Shown here piece after piece: positions 35,456-44,454 of a stretch of DNA of 64,000 nt. Origin of the DNA: Streptomyces sporangiiformans (GTDB taxonomy: Bacteria > Actinomycetota > Actinomycetes > Streptomycetales > Streptomycetaceae); NCBI RefSeq assembly GCF_005768555.2, contig NZ_VCHX02000180.1:62001-126000 (forward strand). Reading direction: 5' to 3'. The notes beneath the pieces were generated by a model. It saw nothing but the letters and a program-made list of their open reading frames with translations. It did not search any database and was not told the origin of the DNA. The first letter of the stretch is position 1. Each line of letters starts with the position of its first letter. The position numbers were made by a program, and so were the translations under genes.

Positions 35456-36790
35456 ATGTCAGATTCGGTAAGTGACTGTACGGAGTCCCGCTCCGCCGTC
35501 ACCGAAGCCGAAGTGGAGGCCCTGATACGGGGCATCTGCTTCAAGACGGGGCCGCCCCGTTTCCTCGGTGTCGAAGTGGAATGGCTTGTCCGCGAGCTGC
35601 GTTCACCGCGGCTCCCCGTACCACCCGAACGACTCGAAGCGGCCTACGCCGCACTGCGAATGCTGCCCCTGCGGTCGAGACTCACGGTCGAACCCGGGGG
35701 CCAACTGGAGCTCAGCTCCTCACCCGCCGCCTCCCTCATGGAGTGCATCGGCTCCGTCTCCGCCGACCTCGACGCCGTACGCGCGGTACTGCGCGAGGCG
35801 GATCTCGGACTCACCGGAATGGGCCAGGACCCCTGGCACCCGCCCACCCGCTTCCTCCATGAGCCGCGCTACGACGCCATGGAGAGCTACCTCGACCGCA
35901 CGGGTCCCGAGGGCCGGGCCATGATGTGCAGCTCGGCCTCCGTCCAGGTGTGCCTGGACGCCGGGTACGAGGAGCCGGGGCCTCTCGGGCATGTGCGGCG
36001 CTGGTGGCTGGCGCACCTGCTGGGCGCGGTCCTGGTGGCCGCGTTCGCACACTCGCCGATGGCCCAGGGCCGGCCCACCGGCTGGCGCTCGACCCGGCAG
36101 TCCCTGTGGACCGCGATGGATCCGGGCCGCGCCTGCGCCCCGCCTCTCGACGGCGATCCACGGGCGGCCTGGGCGCGCCACGTGCTGGACGCGCCGGTGA
36201 TGTGCGTACGGGCGCCGAACGGCGGCGCCTGGGACGTACCGGAAGCCATGAGTTTCCGTGCGTGGACCCGGTCCGGCGCGCCGCCGGACCGGGAGGATCT
36301 CGACTACCACCTGACGACCCTGTTTCCGCCCGTGCGTCCGCGGGGCCATCTGGAACTCCGCATGATCGACGCACAGCCGGGCGACGACGGATGGATCGTG
36401 CCGCTCGCCGTGACGACGGCGTTGTTCGACGACGCGGAGGCGACCGAGATCGCCTACCGGACGGTCAAACCCCTTGCGGAGCGGGCCGGTTCGCTGGCGG
36501 CTCCGCGCAATCCGCTGTGGCTCGCGGCCGCCCGCTCGGGGCCGGCCGATCCCGAACTGCGCGAGGCCGCGATCACCTGTTTCGAGGCGGCGGCCGAGGC
36601 CCTGCCCAGGCTCGGCGCCACCCCCGAAGTGCAGGGCGCCGTCGCGGAGTTCATCGACCGCTACGTGGCCCGGGGCCGCTGCCCCGCCGACGACCTGATC
36701 GACGTCCACGGGCGGGCCGACACCCCCGGCCCGATCGATCGAGACCACGGCACGGAACACCTGCTTCACCGGAAGGACATCCGCACATGA
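35456..36790 (+). CDS. egtA: Glutamate-cysteine ligase EgtA
   Basis: A 444-aa GCS2-type ligase that makes gamma-glutamylcysteine, the thiol donor for ergothioneine. The N-terminal FLGVEVEWLV holds an acidic ATP/metal site; VEPGGQLELSSSPA and the later LELRMIDAQPGDDGW are family motifs. AGGAGGA sits seven bases before ATG 35456. It is first of four overlapping genes. Its stop overlaps the EgtB start as ATGA. Confidence 0.95.
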   Translation: MSDSVSDCTESRSAVTEAEVEALIRGICFKTGPPRFLGVEVEWLVRELRSPRLPVPPERLEAAYAALRMLPLRSRLTVEPGGQLELSSSPAASLMECIGSVSADLDAVRAVLREADLGLTGMGQDPWHPPTRFLHEPRYDAMESYLDRTGPEGRAMMCSSASVQVCLDAGYEEPGPLGHVRRWWLAHLLGAVLVAAFAHSPMAQGRPTGWRSTRQSLWTAMDPGRACAPPLDGDPRAAWARHVLDAPVMCVRAPNGGAWDVPEAMSFRAWTRSGAPPDREDLDYHLTTLFPPVRPRGHLELRMIDAQPGDDGWIVPLAVTTALFDDAEATEIAYRTVKPLAERAGSLAAPRNPLWLAAARSGPADPELREAAITCFEAAAEALPRLGATPEVQGAVAEFIDRYVARGRCPADDLIDVHGRADTPGPIDRDHGTEHLLHRKDIRT

Positions 36791-38124
36791 CCGACCCCGC
36801 CTTCCTCACCGATCCGGAGACGCTCCGGGAGCGTGCGCTGGCGGCGCTGACCCGGGCACGCGACCGCACCGCGCTGCTGACCTCCTGCGTGGAGGATCCC
36901 GACCTCACCGCGCAGCACTCGCCGTTGATGTCACCGCTGGTCTGGGACCTCGCGCACATCGGCAACCAGGAGGAGATGTGGCTGCTGCGGGAGGTCGCGG
37001 GCCGTGAGGCGATACGGCCCGAGATCGACGGCCTGTACGACGCGTTCGAGCACCCGCGCGCCGAGCGGCCCTCCCTGCCGCTGCTGCCGCCGGACGAGGC
37101 CCGCCGCTATGCCGCCGAGGTGCGCGGCAGGGCGCTCGACGTCCTGGAGAGCACGGCGTTCCGCGGCACGCGGCTGACCGAGGCGGGCTTCGCCTTCGGC
37201 ATGATCGCGCAGCACGAACAGCAGCACGACGAGACCATGCTGATCACCCATCAGCTGCGCAAGGGGCCCGCGGCCCTCACCGCGCCGGACCCCGCGCCCG
37301 CGCCGCCGTTCACCGGGCCGGCCGAAGTCCTGGTCCCCGGCGGCCCGTTCACCATGGGCACCTCGGCCGAGCCATGGGCGCTGGACAACGAACGACCCGC
37401 GCACCAGCGATTCGTACCGCCGTTCTTCATCGACACCACGCCGGTGACGAACGCCGCGTACCAGGCGTTCATCGCGGACGGCGGCTACACCGACCCGCGC
37501 TGGTGGGATTCCGACGGCTGGTCCCACATCCGCGCGCACTCCGTCGAGGCCCCACTGTTCTGGCGCCGCGAGGGCGGCGAATGGCTGCGGCGGCGCTTCG
37601 GGGTGACCGAGCTCGTGCCGCCCGACGAGCCGGTGCTGCACGTCAGCTGGTACGAGGCGGACGCGTACGCGCGCTGGGCGGGGCGACGGCTGCCCACCGA
37701 GGCCGAGTGGGAGAAGGCGGCCCGCCACGACCCGGCGGCCCGCCGCTCCACGCGCTACCCGTGGGGTGACGCCGATCCGACTCCCGAGCAGGCCAACCTC
37801 GGCCAGCGCCATCTGCGCCCGGCCCCCGCCGGAAGCTACCCGGAGGGTGCGTCGCCGCTCGGCGTACGGCAGTTGATCGGTGACGTGTGGGAGTGGACGG
37901 CCAGCGACTTCCTGCCGTATCCGGGCTTCACGGCCTTCCCGTACAGGGAGTACTCGGAGGTGTTCTTCGGGCCGGAGCACAAGGTGCTGCGCGGCGGCTC
38001 GTTCGCCGTCGACGCGGTGGCCTGCCGGGGGACGTTCCGCAACTGGGACTATCCGATCCGGCGGCAGATCTTCTCCGGTTTCCGTACGGCACGGGACGCC
38101 GCTCCGGGGACGGAGACGTCCTGA
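36787..38124 (+). CDS. egtB: Ergothioneine sulfoxide synthase EgtB
   Basis: A 445-aa non-haem iron enzyme that couples gamma-glutamylcysteine to hercynine with oxygen. The N-terminal DinB-like domain supplies the iron ligands His57 (LAHIGNQEE), His143 and His147 (HEQQHDE), with spacing as in known EgtB. The C-terminal formylglycine-generating-enzyme-like domain is evident in GGPFTMGTSAEPWALDNE and RLPTEAEWEKAAR, ending RNWDYPIRRQIFSGFR. It overlaps EgtA by four bases and EgtC by one. Confidence 0.97.
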   Translation: MTDPAFLTDPETLRERALAALTRARDRTALLTSCVEDPDLTAQHSPLMSPLVWDLAHIGNQEEMWLLREVAGREAIRPEIDGLYDAFEHPRAERPSLPLLPPDEARRYAAEVRGRALDVLESTAFRGTRLTEAGFAFGMIAQHEQQHDETMLITHQLRKGPAALTAPDPAPAPPFTGPAEVLVPGGPFTMGTSAEPWALDNERPAHQRFVPPFFIDTTPVTNAAYQAFIADGGYTDPRWWDSDGWSHIRAHSVEAPLFWRREGGEWLRRRFGVTELVPPDEPVLHVSWYEADAYARWAGRRLPTEAEWEKAARHDPAARRSTRYPWGDADPTPEQANLGQRHLRPAPAGSYPEGASPLGVRQLIGDVWEWTASDFLPYPGFTAFPYREYSEVFFGPEHKVLRGGSFAVDAVACRGTFRNWDYPIRRQIFSGFRTARDAAPGTETS

Positions 38125-38915
38125 TGTGCCGTCACCTCGCCTACCTGGGACCCGAGGAGCCGCTCGGCCGGCTCCTCGTGGAACCGGCGCACAGTCTGTT
38201 CCGCCAGTCGTGGGCGCCGCGCCGGCAGCGGCACGGAACGGTCAACGCCGATGGTTTCGGGGTCGGTTGGTACGCGCAAGGGGATCCCGTGCCCGCGCGG
38301 TACCGGCGTACCGGGCCCATCTGGGGCGATCAGTCCTTCGCCGACCTGGCGCGGGTGGTGCGCTCGGGCGCGCTGCTCGCCGCGGTGCGCGACGCGACCG
38401 TGGCGGGCGCGGACGGGGAGGCCGCGGCGGCACCGTTCGCCGCGGGGCGCTGGCTGTTCAGCCACAACGGCGCGATCAGCGGCTGGCCGCGCTCCCTGGC
38501 ACCGCTCGCACGGACCCTGCCGCCCGCCGAACTGCTGTCGCTGGAGGCGCGTTGCGACTCGGCCCTCGTATGGGCCCTGGTCCTGAACCGGCTGAGCGGC
38601 GGCGACGAGGCGGGGCAGGCGCTCGCCGACACGGTGCTGGACGTCGCGGCGGCGGCGCCCGGCTCGCGGCTCAACCTCCTGCTCACCAACGGCGAGACGA
38701 TCGCCGCGACCGCCTGGGGCGACACCCTCTGGTATCTCACCGAGCCCGGCCGGCGCACGGTCGTGGCGTCCGAACCGTACGACGACGATCCGCACTGGCA
38801 GGAGGTACCCGACCGCACCCTGCTGGCCGCGAGCCGCACGGACGTCCTGCTCACGCCACTCAAGGACGTCGAAGAGCACCTGGCACCCGACCCACCCGAG
38901 GAGCCCACCTCGTGA
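38124..38915 (+). CDS. egtC: Gamma-glutamyl hydrolase EgtC
   Basis: A 263-aa class II glutamine amidotransferase-like (Ntn) hydrolase. The nucleophile is Cys2, exposed after Met removal (MCRHLAYLG). The conserved ADGFGVGWY and FSHNGAISG segments line the glutamyl site. It removes glutamate from the sulfoxide intermediate. One-base overlap with egtB and a GTGA overlap with egtD. Confidence 0.95.
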   Translation: MCRHLAYLGPEEPLGRLLVEPAHSLFRQSWAPRRQRHGTVNADGFGVGWYAQGDPVPARYRRTGPIWGDQSFADLARVVRSGALLAAVRDATVAGADGEAAAAPFAAGRWLFSHNGAISGWPRSLAPLARTLPPAELLSLEARCDSALVWALVLNRLSGGDEAGQALADTVLDVAAAAPGSRLNLLLTNGETIAATAWGDTLWYLTEPGRRTVVASEPYDDDPHWQEVPDRTLLAASRTDVLLTPLKDVEEHLAPDPPEEPTS

Positions 38916-39874
38916 GCCCGTTCCTGGTCACCCGCACCCTGCCCGAGGACGCCACCGACGCCGCGCTGCGCGCCGACGTCCTGCACGGCCTCACCCGCAC
39001 CCCCAAGACGCTGCCGCCGAAGTGGTTCTACGACGCCCACGGCAGTGAACTCTTCGAGAAGATCACCGAACTGCCCGAGTACTACCCCACGCGCGCGGAG
39101 CGCGAGATCCTCGTCGCGCGCGCCGCGGAGATCGCCCGGGCGACCGGGGCACGCACCCTGGTCGAGCTCGGCTCCGGCTCGTCCGACAAGACCCGGCACC
39201 TGCTCGACGAGCTGCCCGACCTGCACACGTACGTGCCGGTCGACGTCAGCGAGAGCGCGCTCACACAGGCCGGGCAGGCACTGATCGCCGAGCGCCCGTC
39301 GCTCGCCGTGCACGCGCTGATCGCCGACTTCACCAGCGGCCTCGCGCTGCCCGGCACCCCAGGTCCGCGGCTGGTCGCCTTCCTGGGCGGCACGATCGGC
39401 AATCTGCTGCCCGACGAACGCGCCACGTTCCTGGCCTCCGTACGGTCGCTCCTGTCCCCCGGCGACGCCCTGCTGCTCGGCACCGACCTGGTGAAGGACG
39501 AGTCCGTGCTGGTCGCCGCCTACGACGACGCGGCCGGGGTGACGGCCGCGTTCAACAAGAACGTGCTGACCGTCGTCAACCGCGAACTCGGCGCCGGCTT
39601 CGACCCCGACGACTTCGCCCATGTGGCCCTCTGGGACCCGGAGCGGGAGTGGATCGAGATGCGGCTGCGCGCTCTCGCGCCGCTGACCGTGAAGGTCCCC
39701 GCGCTCGACCTCGCCGTGGATTTCGCGGACGGCGAAGAGATGCGGACCGAGGTGTCCGCGAAGTTCCGTGAAGAAGGGGTACGCGGTGAACTGGCCGCGG
39801 CCGGGCTGGAGCTGACGCACTGGTGGATGGATGAGGAGGGTCGGTTCGCACTGTCGCTCAGCGTGGCCCGGTGA
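38912..39874 (+). CDS. egtD: Histidine N-alpha-methyltransferase EgtD
   Basis: A 320-aa SAM-dependent methyltransferase that trimethylates histidine to hercynine, the first step of the pathway. The SAM motif is LVELGSGSSDKTRHLL; FLGGTIGNL is a family hallmark; IEMRLRAL and the Glu-rich FADGEEMRTEVSAKF segment match the histidine-binding part. It starts with GTG overlapping the EgtC stop. The EgtE lyase is not in this cluster, as usual in Streptomyces. Confidence 0.95.
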   Translation: MSPFLVTRTLPEDATDAALRADVLHGLTRTPKTLPPKWFYDAHGSELFEKITELPEYYPTRAEREILVARAAEIARATGARTLVELGSGSSDKTRHLLDELPDLHTYVPVDVSESALTQAGQALIAERPSLAVHALIADFTSGLALPGTPGPRLVAFLGGTIGNLLPDERATFLASVRSLLSPGDALLLGTDLVKDESVLVAAYDDAAGVTAAFNKNVLTVVNRELGAGFDPDDFAHVALWDPEREWIEMRLRALAPLTVKVPALDLAVDFADGEEMRTEVSAKFREEGVRGELAAAGLELTHWWMDEEGRFALSLSVAR

Positions 39875-39952
39875 CGGGTCGCGGACGTCCGCACCGTGCG
39901 GCACCGTGGAATGACGCGTGGCACACCCGCCACCGCGGAGAGGAGCATTCGC

Positions 39953-40168
39953 ATGACCAACCACACGTACCGGGTCACCGAGATCGTCGGGACCTCGCCG
40001 GAGGGCATCGACCAGGCGATCCGCAACGGGATCGACCGGGCCTCGCAGACCCTGCGCAACCTGGACTGGTTCGAGGTCACGCAGGTCCGCGGCCAGATCG
40101 AGGGCGGGCAGATCGAGCACTACCAGGTCGGCCTGAAGGTCGGCTTCCGGCTGGAGGACGGGGAGTGA
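39953..40168 (+). CDS. Dodecin (flavin-binding protein)
   Basis: A 71-aa dodecin. The whole protein fits: VTEIVGTSPEGIDQAIRNGI, then RNLDWFEVTQVRGQIEGGQI with the Trp that stacks flavin. Dodecins form a hollow 12-mer that stores riboflavin or FMN. GGAGAGGAG precedes the ATG. It follows egtD by about 80 bases and may share its transcript; the link to ergothioneine is not established. Confidence 0.95.
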   Translation: MTNHTYRVTEIVGTSPEGIDQAIRNGIDRASQTLRNLDWFEVTQVRGQIEGGQIEHYQVGLKVGFRLEDGE

Positions 40169-40192
40169 CTCCTCCCCGCTAGGCGAGGCCGC

Positions 40193-40681
40193 TCAGGTGC
40201 GGCCCTCGCGCTCCTGCGCCACCTTCAGCGCCGCGGACGTGACCGCCCAGCGCGCCCGTACGACCGTGAAGCCCGCCCGCTCGGCGTCCTCGCACACCAG
40301 CTCGTCGTCGTCCACGAGCACCCTCACCTCGCGGTGCCGTGCGAGGCCGCGGAGGATCTCCAGCTTGGTGCGCCGGGCGGGCCTGCGGTCGTCGTTGCGG
40401 CGCATCCAGATGCGCCCGTCGGGCAGCCCCTGCGCGGCGAGCCAGGCCACCGTGTCCTTGCGGCACCGCTCGGGCCGTCCGGTCAGATAGACGACCTCGC
40501 ACTCCTGCGCCTGCCGCAGCGCCAGCGCCACCCCCTCGGCCAACGGCGGATCGTTCGTGGCCGCCGCGAAGAAGGCGTCCCAGTCCCGCGGCTTACGCTC
40601 CAGAAAGCACTGCCGGTGCGCGGTGTCAGCGAGCGTGCCGTCGAGGTCGAACACCGCGAGCTGCCTGTTGTTGTCCGTCAC
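40193..40681 (-). CDS. HAD-family phosphatase, PNK 3'-phosphatase-like
   Basis: A 162-aa HAD enzyme: motif I VFDLDGTLADTAHR with the nucleophile Asp, motif II YLTGRPERC, and motif IV RVLVDDDELV. The middle segment WMRRNDDRRPARRTKLEIL resembles the phosphatase domain of polynucleotide kinase, where an Asp/Arg pair contacts nucleic acid. The function could thus be nucleic-acid end repair or nucleotide phosphatase. GTG 40681 is preceded by AGGG. Converges with dodecin with 24 bases between. Confidence 0.82.
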   Translation of the reverse strand: MTDNNRQLAVFDLDGTLADTAHRQCFLERKPRDWDAFFAAATNDPPLAEGVALALRQAQECEVVYLTGRPERCRKDTVAWLAAQGLPDGRIWMRRNDDRRPARRTKLEILRGLARHREVRVLVDDDELVCEDAERAGFTVVRARWAVTSAALKVAQEREGRT

Positions 40682-40752
40682 GTCGCCAACCCTAGAGCCG
40701 ACCGCCCCGCCCCCGGCACAGCCCTGCTCATCCACCCGGCGCCCGGCCGGTT

Positions 40753-43227
40753 CTACTCCTGGGCCACGTCCAGTTCCGCCCAGATGATCTTTCCGCCCGG
40801 GGCATGGCGCGTACCCCAGCTTTCGGTGAGCTGGGCGACCAGGAGCAGGCCCCGTCCGCCCTCGTCGAAGACGCGGGCGCGGCGCAGATGAGGTGCGGTT
40901 TCGCTGCCGTCGTAGACCTCGCAGATGAGCCTGGCGTCACGGATCAGGCGCAGCCGGATGGGGGCGTCGCCGTAGCGGATGGCGTTGGTGACGAGTTCGC
41001 TGACCACCAGTTCCGTGACGAAGGCGGCCTCGTCCAGGCCCCAGGCCGCGAGCTGGCCGGTCGCGTACTTGCGAGCCTGGGCGACCACCTGAGGATCGCC
41101 CGGCAGCTCCCAGGTCGCCACTTGAGCGGCATCGAGGCCACGGGTCCTGGCCAGGAGAACGGCCACGTCGTCCACGGGGCGCCCGGGCAGCAGTTCCTCC
41201 AGCAGGTCGTCGCACAGCTTCTCCAGCGATCCGGCAGGCCGGCCGAGGACGCGGCCCATGAGGGCCAGGCCCGCATCGACGTTCTGGTCGCTCCCCTCGA
41301 TCAGCCCGTCGGTGTAGAGGGCGAGCAGGCTGCCTTCCGGGACGTCGAACTCCGAGATCTCGAAGGGCAGTCCGCCGAGACCGAGCGGGGGGCCGACGGG
41401 CAGGTCCGGAAAGTCGACCTCGCCGTCGGGCGTCACCACGGCGGGCAGCACATGCCCCGCGCTGGCGAGAGAGCAACGCCGGGCCACCGGGTCGTAGACC
41501 GCGTACAGGCACGTGGCCCGCATCTCCCCGACCGGCCGGACCTCCCCGGACGGCCGGACCTCCCCGGACGGCCGGACCTCCCCGGACGGCGAGACCTCCC
41601 CGGTCGGCGGGTCAGCCGCGAAGGAGCCGGGATCGTCGGGCTCCTCCCGGGCCAGGCGGATGACCACGTCGTCGAGATGGGTGAGCAACTCGTCCGGCGC
41701 CAGGTCGACGTCGGCCAGCGTGCGCACCGCGGTGCGCAACTGGGCCATGGTGGCCGAGGCGCGCAGCCCGTGCCCGACCACGTCGCCGACCACGAGCGCC
41801 ACCCGGGCACCGGACAGGGGGATCACGTCGAACCAGTCACCGCCCACGCCCGCGCGCGTGCCGGCGGGCAGATAGCGGGTGGCCACCTCCACGGCGGACT
41901 GGTCCGGTGTGCTCCGCTGCAGCAGGCTGCGCTGCAGTGTCACCGCCGTGGCCCGCTCACGGCTGTAGCGGCGGGCGTTGTCGATGCTCAGGGCCGCCTT
42001 GTTCGCGATCTCCCGCGCCAGGAACAGATCCTCCTCGTCGAACGGCTCCGCCGTGCGGTGGCGGTGGAACTGGGCCAGCCCGAGCGTGATGCCCCGTGCC
42101 TGCAGAGGAACGATCAGCAACGAGTGGATTCCGTGCGTCCGAAAGCTGTCGGCATGATCGGGTATCGCGGTCAGCCACGCGGGGAGACGGGCGCTGTCGA
42201 AACGATGCAGGAAGGGGCGGTCGCCGGTGAGGGCGTCGGCCTGCGGTGAGTCGTCGGCATAGACATGCCGCTGTCCGACACCGAAGGTCGCCTCCGGGCA
42301 GCCCTCCAGTACGGAGGCCTGCGCGGACCGACGGAAGACCAGCGGCCCCACGCCCGGCACGGTGTCCGTGTCGGCGTTCTGGAAGAGGCCGTCCAGGAGG
42401 TCCACGAGGACGAAGTCGGCGAACCCCGAGACGCCGATCTCGGCGAGCTCCTGGGCGGTGACGGTGACGTCGAGCGTGGTCCCGACGCGCAGGCCCGCCT
42501 CCCTCACCAGGGACATCCGTCGGCGCGCCCAGTACTGCTCGGTGGTGTCGTAGACGGCGGAGGCGACACCCCGTACCCGCCCCTGTGGGTCCTTGAGGGG
42601 GAACAGCAGGGAGGACCAGGAGCGCTCGCGACTGACCCCCGGGATCCGCAGATAGGCCTGGTGGCGTACGACGTTCCCGGTCCGCATGGCCTGTTCGGCC
42701 AGGCGGGGGACCTCCTCGGCGCCGTCGAGGATTTCGCCGGAGAGCCGCTCGGCGATGCCGAGGCCCCGCAGCTGGTCCTCCGTCGCTCCCGACAGCGTGA
42801 CGAAGGCGTCGTTGGCGCGCACGACCTTCCCGTCGTCGTCGCACACGACCACGGCGATGGGTAGCTGCTCCATCGCCCATCGGTTCAGGGTGGCGGGGGC
42901 GGGTTCGGCCGCCGCCGAGGCCGTGACGATCCACAGCGGGTCGTCGTCGGCGCCGGTCAGCGGCCGGAGGTCGACCAGCAGCTCCAGTCGCCGCCCCTCG
43001 TGGGTCCTGACCACCGCGCCACCGCTCCAGGGCGCCCGGGCGGCGCAGGCGGTCCGGGCCGCGTACGGAAGCTCGGCGGCCAGCAGCTCCCGGGCGTCGC
43101 GGCCCACGGCGTCCACGGAGTCGTAGCCGAGCATCCGGCGGGCATCCTCGCTCCAGGCGGTGACCTTCCCCGTTCCGTCCACGACGGCGGTCGCTGCCCA
43201 GGCCGAACCGAATACGTCTGCGTCCAT
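40753..43227 (-). CDS. PAS-PAS-GAF-SpoIIE phosphatase-HATPase signalling protein
   Basis: An 824-aa relative of the protein at 8463-10928 with the same order: PAS, PAS, GAF, SpoIIE (GVGGDWFDVIPLSG, VVGDVVGHG) and RsbW-type ATPase (LVTNAIRYGDAPIRLRL). A striking insert in the phosphatase, near residue 545, repeats SGEVRP three or four times. ATG 43227 is used; a GTG at 43251 is possible. The two proteins look like paralogues and may have come from duplication. No sigma or antagonist gene adjoins. Confidence 0.9.
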   Translation of the reverse strand: MDADVFGSAWAATAVVDGTGKVTAWSEDARRMLGYDSVDAVGRDARELLAAELPYAARTACAARAPWSGGAVVRTHEGRRLELLVDLRPLTGADDDPLWIVTASAAAEPAPATLNRWAMEQLPIAVVVCDDDGKVVRANDAFVTLSGATEDQLRGLGIAERLSGEILDGAEEVPRLAEQAMRTGNVVRHQAYLRIPGVSRERSWSSLLFPLKDPQGRVRGVASAVYDTTEQYWARRRMSLVREAGLRVGTTLDVTVTAQELAEIGVSGFADFVLVDLLDGLFQNADTDTVPGVGPLVFRRSAQASVLEGCPEATFGVGQRHVYADDSPQADALTGDRPFLHRFDSARLPAWLTAIPDHADSFRTHGIHSLLIVPLQARGITLGLAQFHRHRTAEPFDEEDLFLAREIANKAALSIDNARRYSRERATAVTLQRSLLQRSTPDQSAVEVATRYLPAGTRAGVGGDWFDVIPLSGARVALVVGDVVGHGLRASATMAQLRTAVRTLADVDLAPDELLTHLDDVVIRLAREEPDDPGSFAADPPTGEVSPSGEVRPSGEVRPSGEVRPVGEMRATCLYAVYDPVARRCSLASAGHVLPAVVTPDGEVDFPDLPVGPPLGLGGLPFEISEFDVPEGSLLALYTDGLIEGSDQNVDAGLALMGRVLGRPAGSLEKLCDDLLEELLPGRPVDDVAVLLARTRGLDAAQVATWELPGDPQVVAQARKYATGQLAAWGLDEAAFVTELVVSELVTNAIRYGDAPIRLRLIRDARLICEVYDGSETAPHLRRARVFDEGGRGLLLVAQLTESWGTRHAPGGKIIWAELDVAQE
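41534..41605. repeat. 18-base minisatellite inside the phosphatase gene
   Basis: Three perfect 18-base units (41534-41551, 41552-41569, 41570-41587) and one diverged unit (41588-41605). Each encodes six residues, S-G-E-V-R-P, so the frame is kept whatever the copy number. Confidence 0.92.
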
Positions 43228-43394
43228 GCACCCGTCTCTCACGCACACCACGGGCCAACCCCGCGTCTGCCCTCAGCATGGCCCCACAGCAGGGCGGACT
43301 CAACGGGGCTCCCCACTTCTGGTCACATGTGATGAGGAGTTCGTAACCTCCCTGAAACCGCCCACGGCGGGAGGGCCGGGAATCCTGGCGCCCG

Positions 43395-44435
43395 GTGAGC
43401 GTTGAAAGCCATGTGAGTTCAGTGATCGCGGCCGCCCGCTTCTCCGTTCTCGACCGCTCGCGCACCCGGGAGGGGCACGAGGGCCCCGAGGCACTGCGGG
43501 ACACCGTGCGGATGGCGCAGGAGGTGGAGCGGCTCGGCTACCACCGGATCTGGGTGTCGGAGCACCACGGCGTGCCCGGGGTCGCGGGTTCCGCGCCGAC
43601 GGTGCTGGCCGCCGCGGTCGCCGCCGCGACGCGCACGATCCGGGTGGGCACGGGCGGGGTGATGCTGCCCAACCACCAACCCCTGGTGGTGGCCGAGCAG
43701 TTCGGCGTCCTGGAGTCGCTCTTCCCGGGGCGCATCGACATGGGGCTGGGCCGCTCCGTGGGGTTCACCGACGGTGTACGGAAGGCGCTCGGCCGGGACA
43801 AGGACGACGCCGGCGACTTCGCGGGACAGCTCGAGGAGTTGCTGGGCTGGTTCGGCGGGACGTCGGCGACGGGGGTGCACGCGCGCCCCGCCGAGGGCAT
43901 GGTCGTGCCGCCCTTCGTGCTGGCCATGGGCGAGGGCGCCACGATCGCGGCGCGGGCGGGTCTGCCGATGGTCATCGGCGACCTCAGGAACCGCGAGAAG
44001 ATGCTGCGCGGTATCGATCACTACCGTGAGACGTTCCGGCCGTCCGCGTGGGCGAGCGAACCGTACGTCGTCATCTCCGGCACCATAGCGGTGGCGGGCA
44101 CCCCTCAGGAGGCCCGCCGACTGCTGCTCCCCGAGGCCTGGTCGATGGCCCACTCCCGCACGCACGGCACCTTCCCGCCGCTGCCGCCCGCCGAGCGTGT
44201 CGAGGCGCTGCGCATGAGCGGCAAGGAGCGCGGTTTCTACGAGTCCGGGCTCCGAGGCCACATCGTGGGCACCGAGGACGAGGTCGCCGACGAACTGGAG
44301 ACGGTGCTCAAGGACTCCGGCGCGGACGAGGTCCTGGTCACCACGAGCACGTACGACCGTGAGGCGCTGCTGGACTCGTACGAGAGGCTGGCCAGGATCA
44401 CGGGGACTGGTCGGGGCTCTTCGAGTCGGCCGTAG
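43395..44435 (+). CDS. LLM-class flavin-dependent oxidoreductase
   Basis: A 346-aa bacterial-luciferase-like monooxygenase. The TIM-barrel features are clear: ERLGYHRIWVSEHHGVPG, then IRVGTGGVMLPNHQPLVVAE and the RIDMGLGRSVGF strand. It would use FMNH2 or F420H2; the pattern fits the MsnO8-type group that lacks an NAD site. GTG 43395 starts it. Substrate unknown. It is divergent from the phosphatase gene and convergent with the acyltransferase. Confidence 0.9.
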   Translation: MSVESHVSSVIAAARFSVLDRSRTREGHEGPEALRDTVRMAQEVERLGYHRIWVSEHHGVPGVAGSAPTVLAAAVAAATRTIRVGTGGVMLPNHQPLVVAEQFGVLESLFPGRIDMGLGRSVGFTDGVRKALGRDKDDAGDFAGQLEELLGWFGGTSATGVHARPAEGMVVPPFVLAMGEGATIAARAGLPMVIGDLRNREKMLRGIDHYRETFRPSAWASEPYVVISGTIAVAGTPQEARRLLLPEAWSMAHSRTHGTFPPLPPAERVEALRMSGKERGFYESGLRGHIVGTEDEVADELETVLKDSGADEVLVTTSTYDREALLDSYERLARITGTGRGSSSRP

Positions 44436-44454
44436 TGCGCCATCGCGGGTTCCG

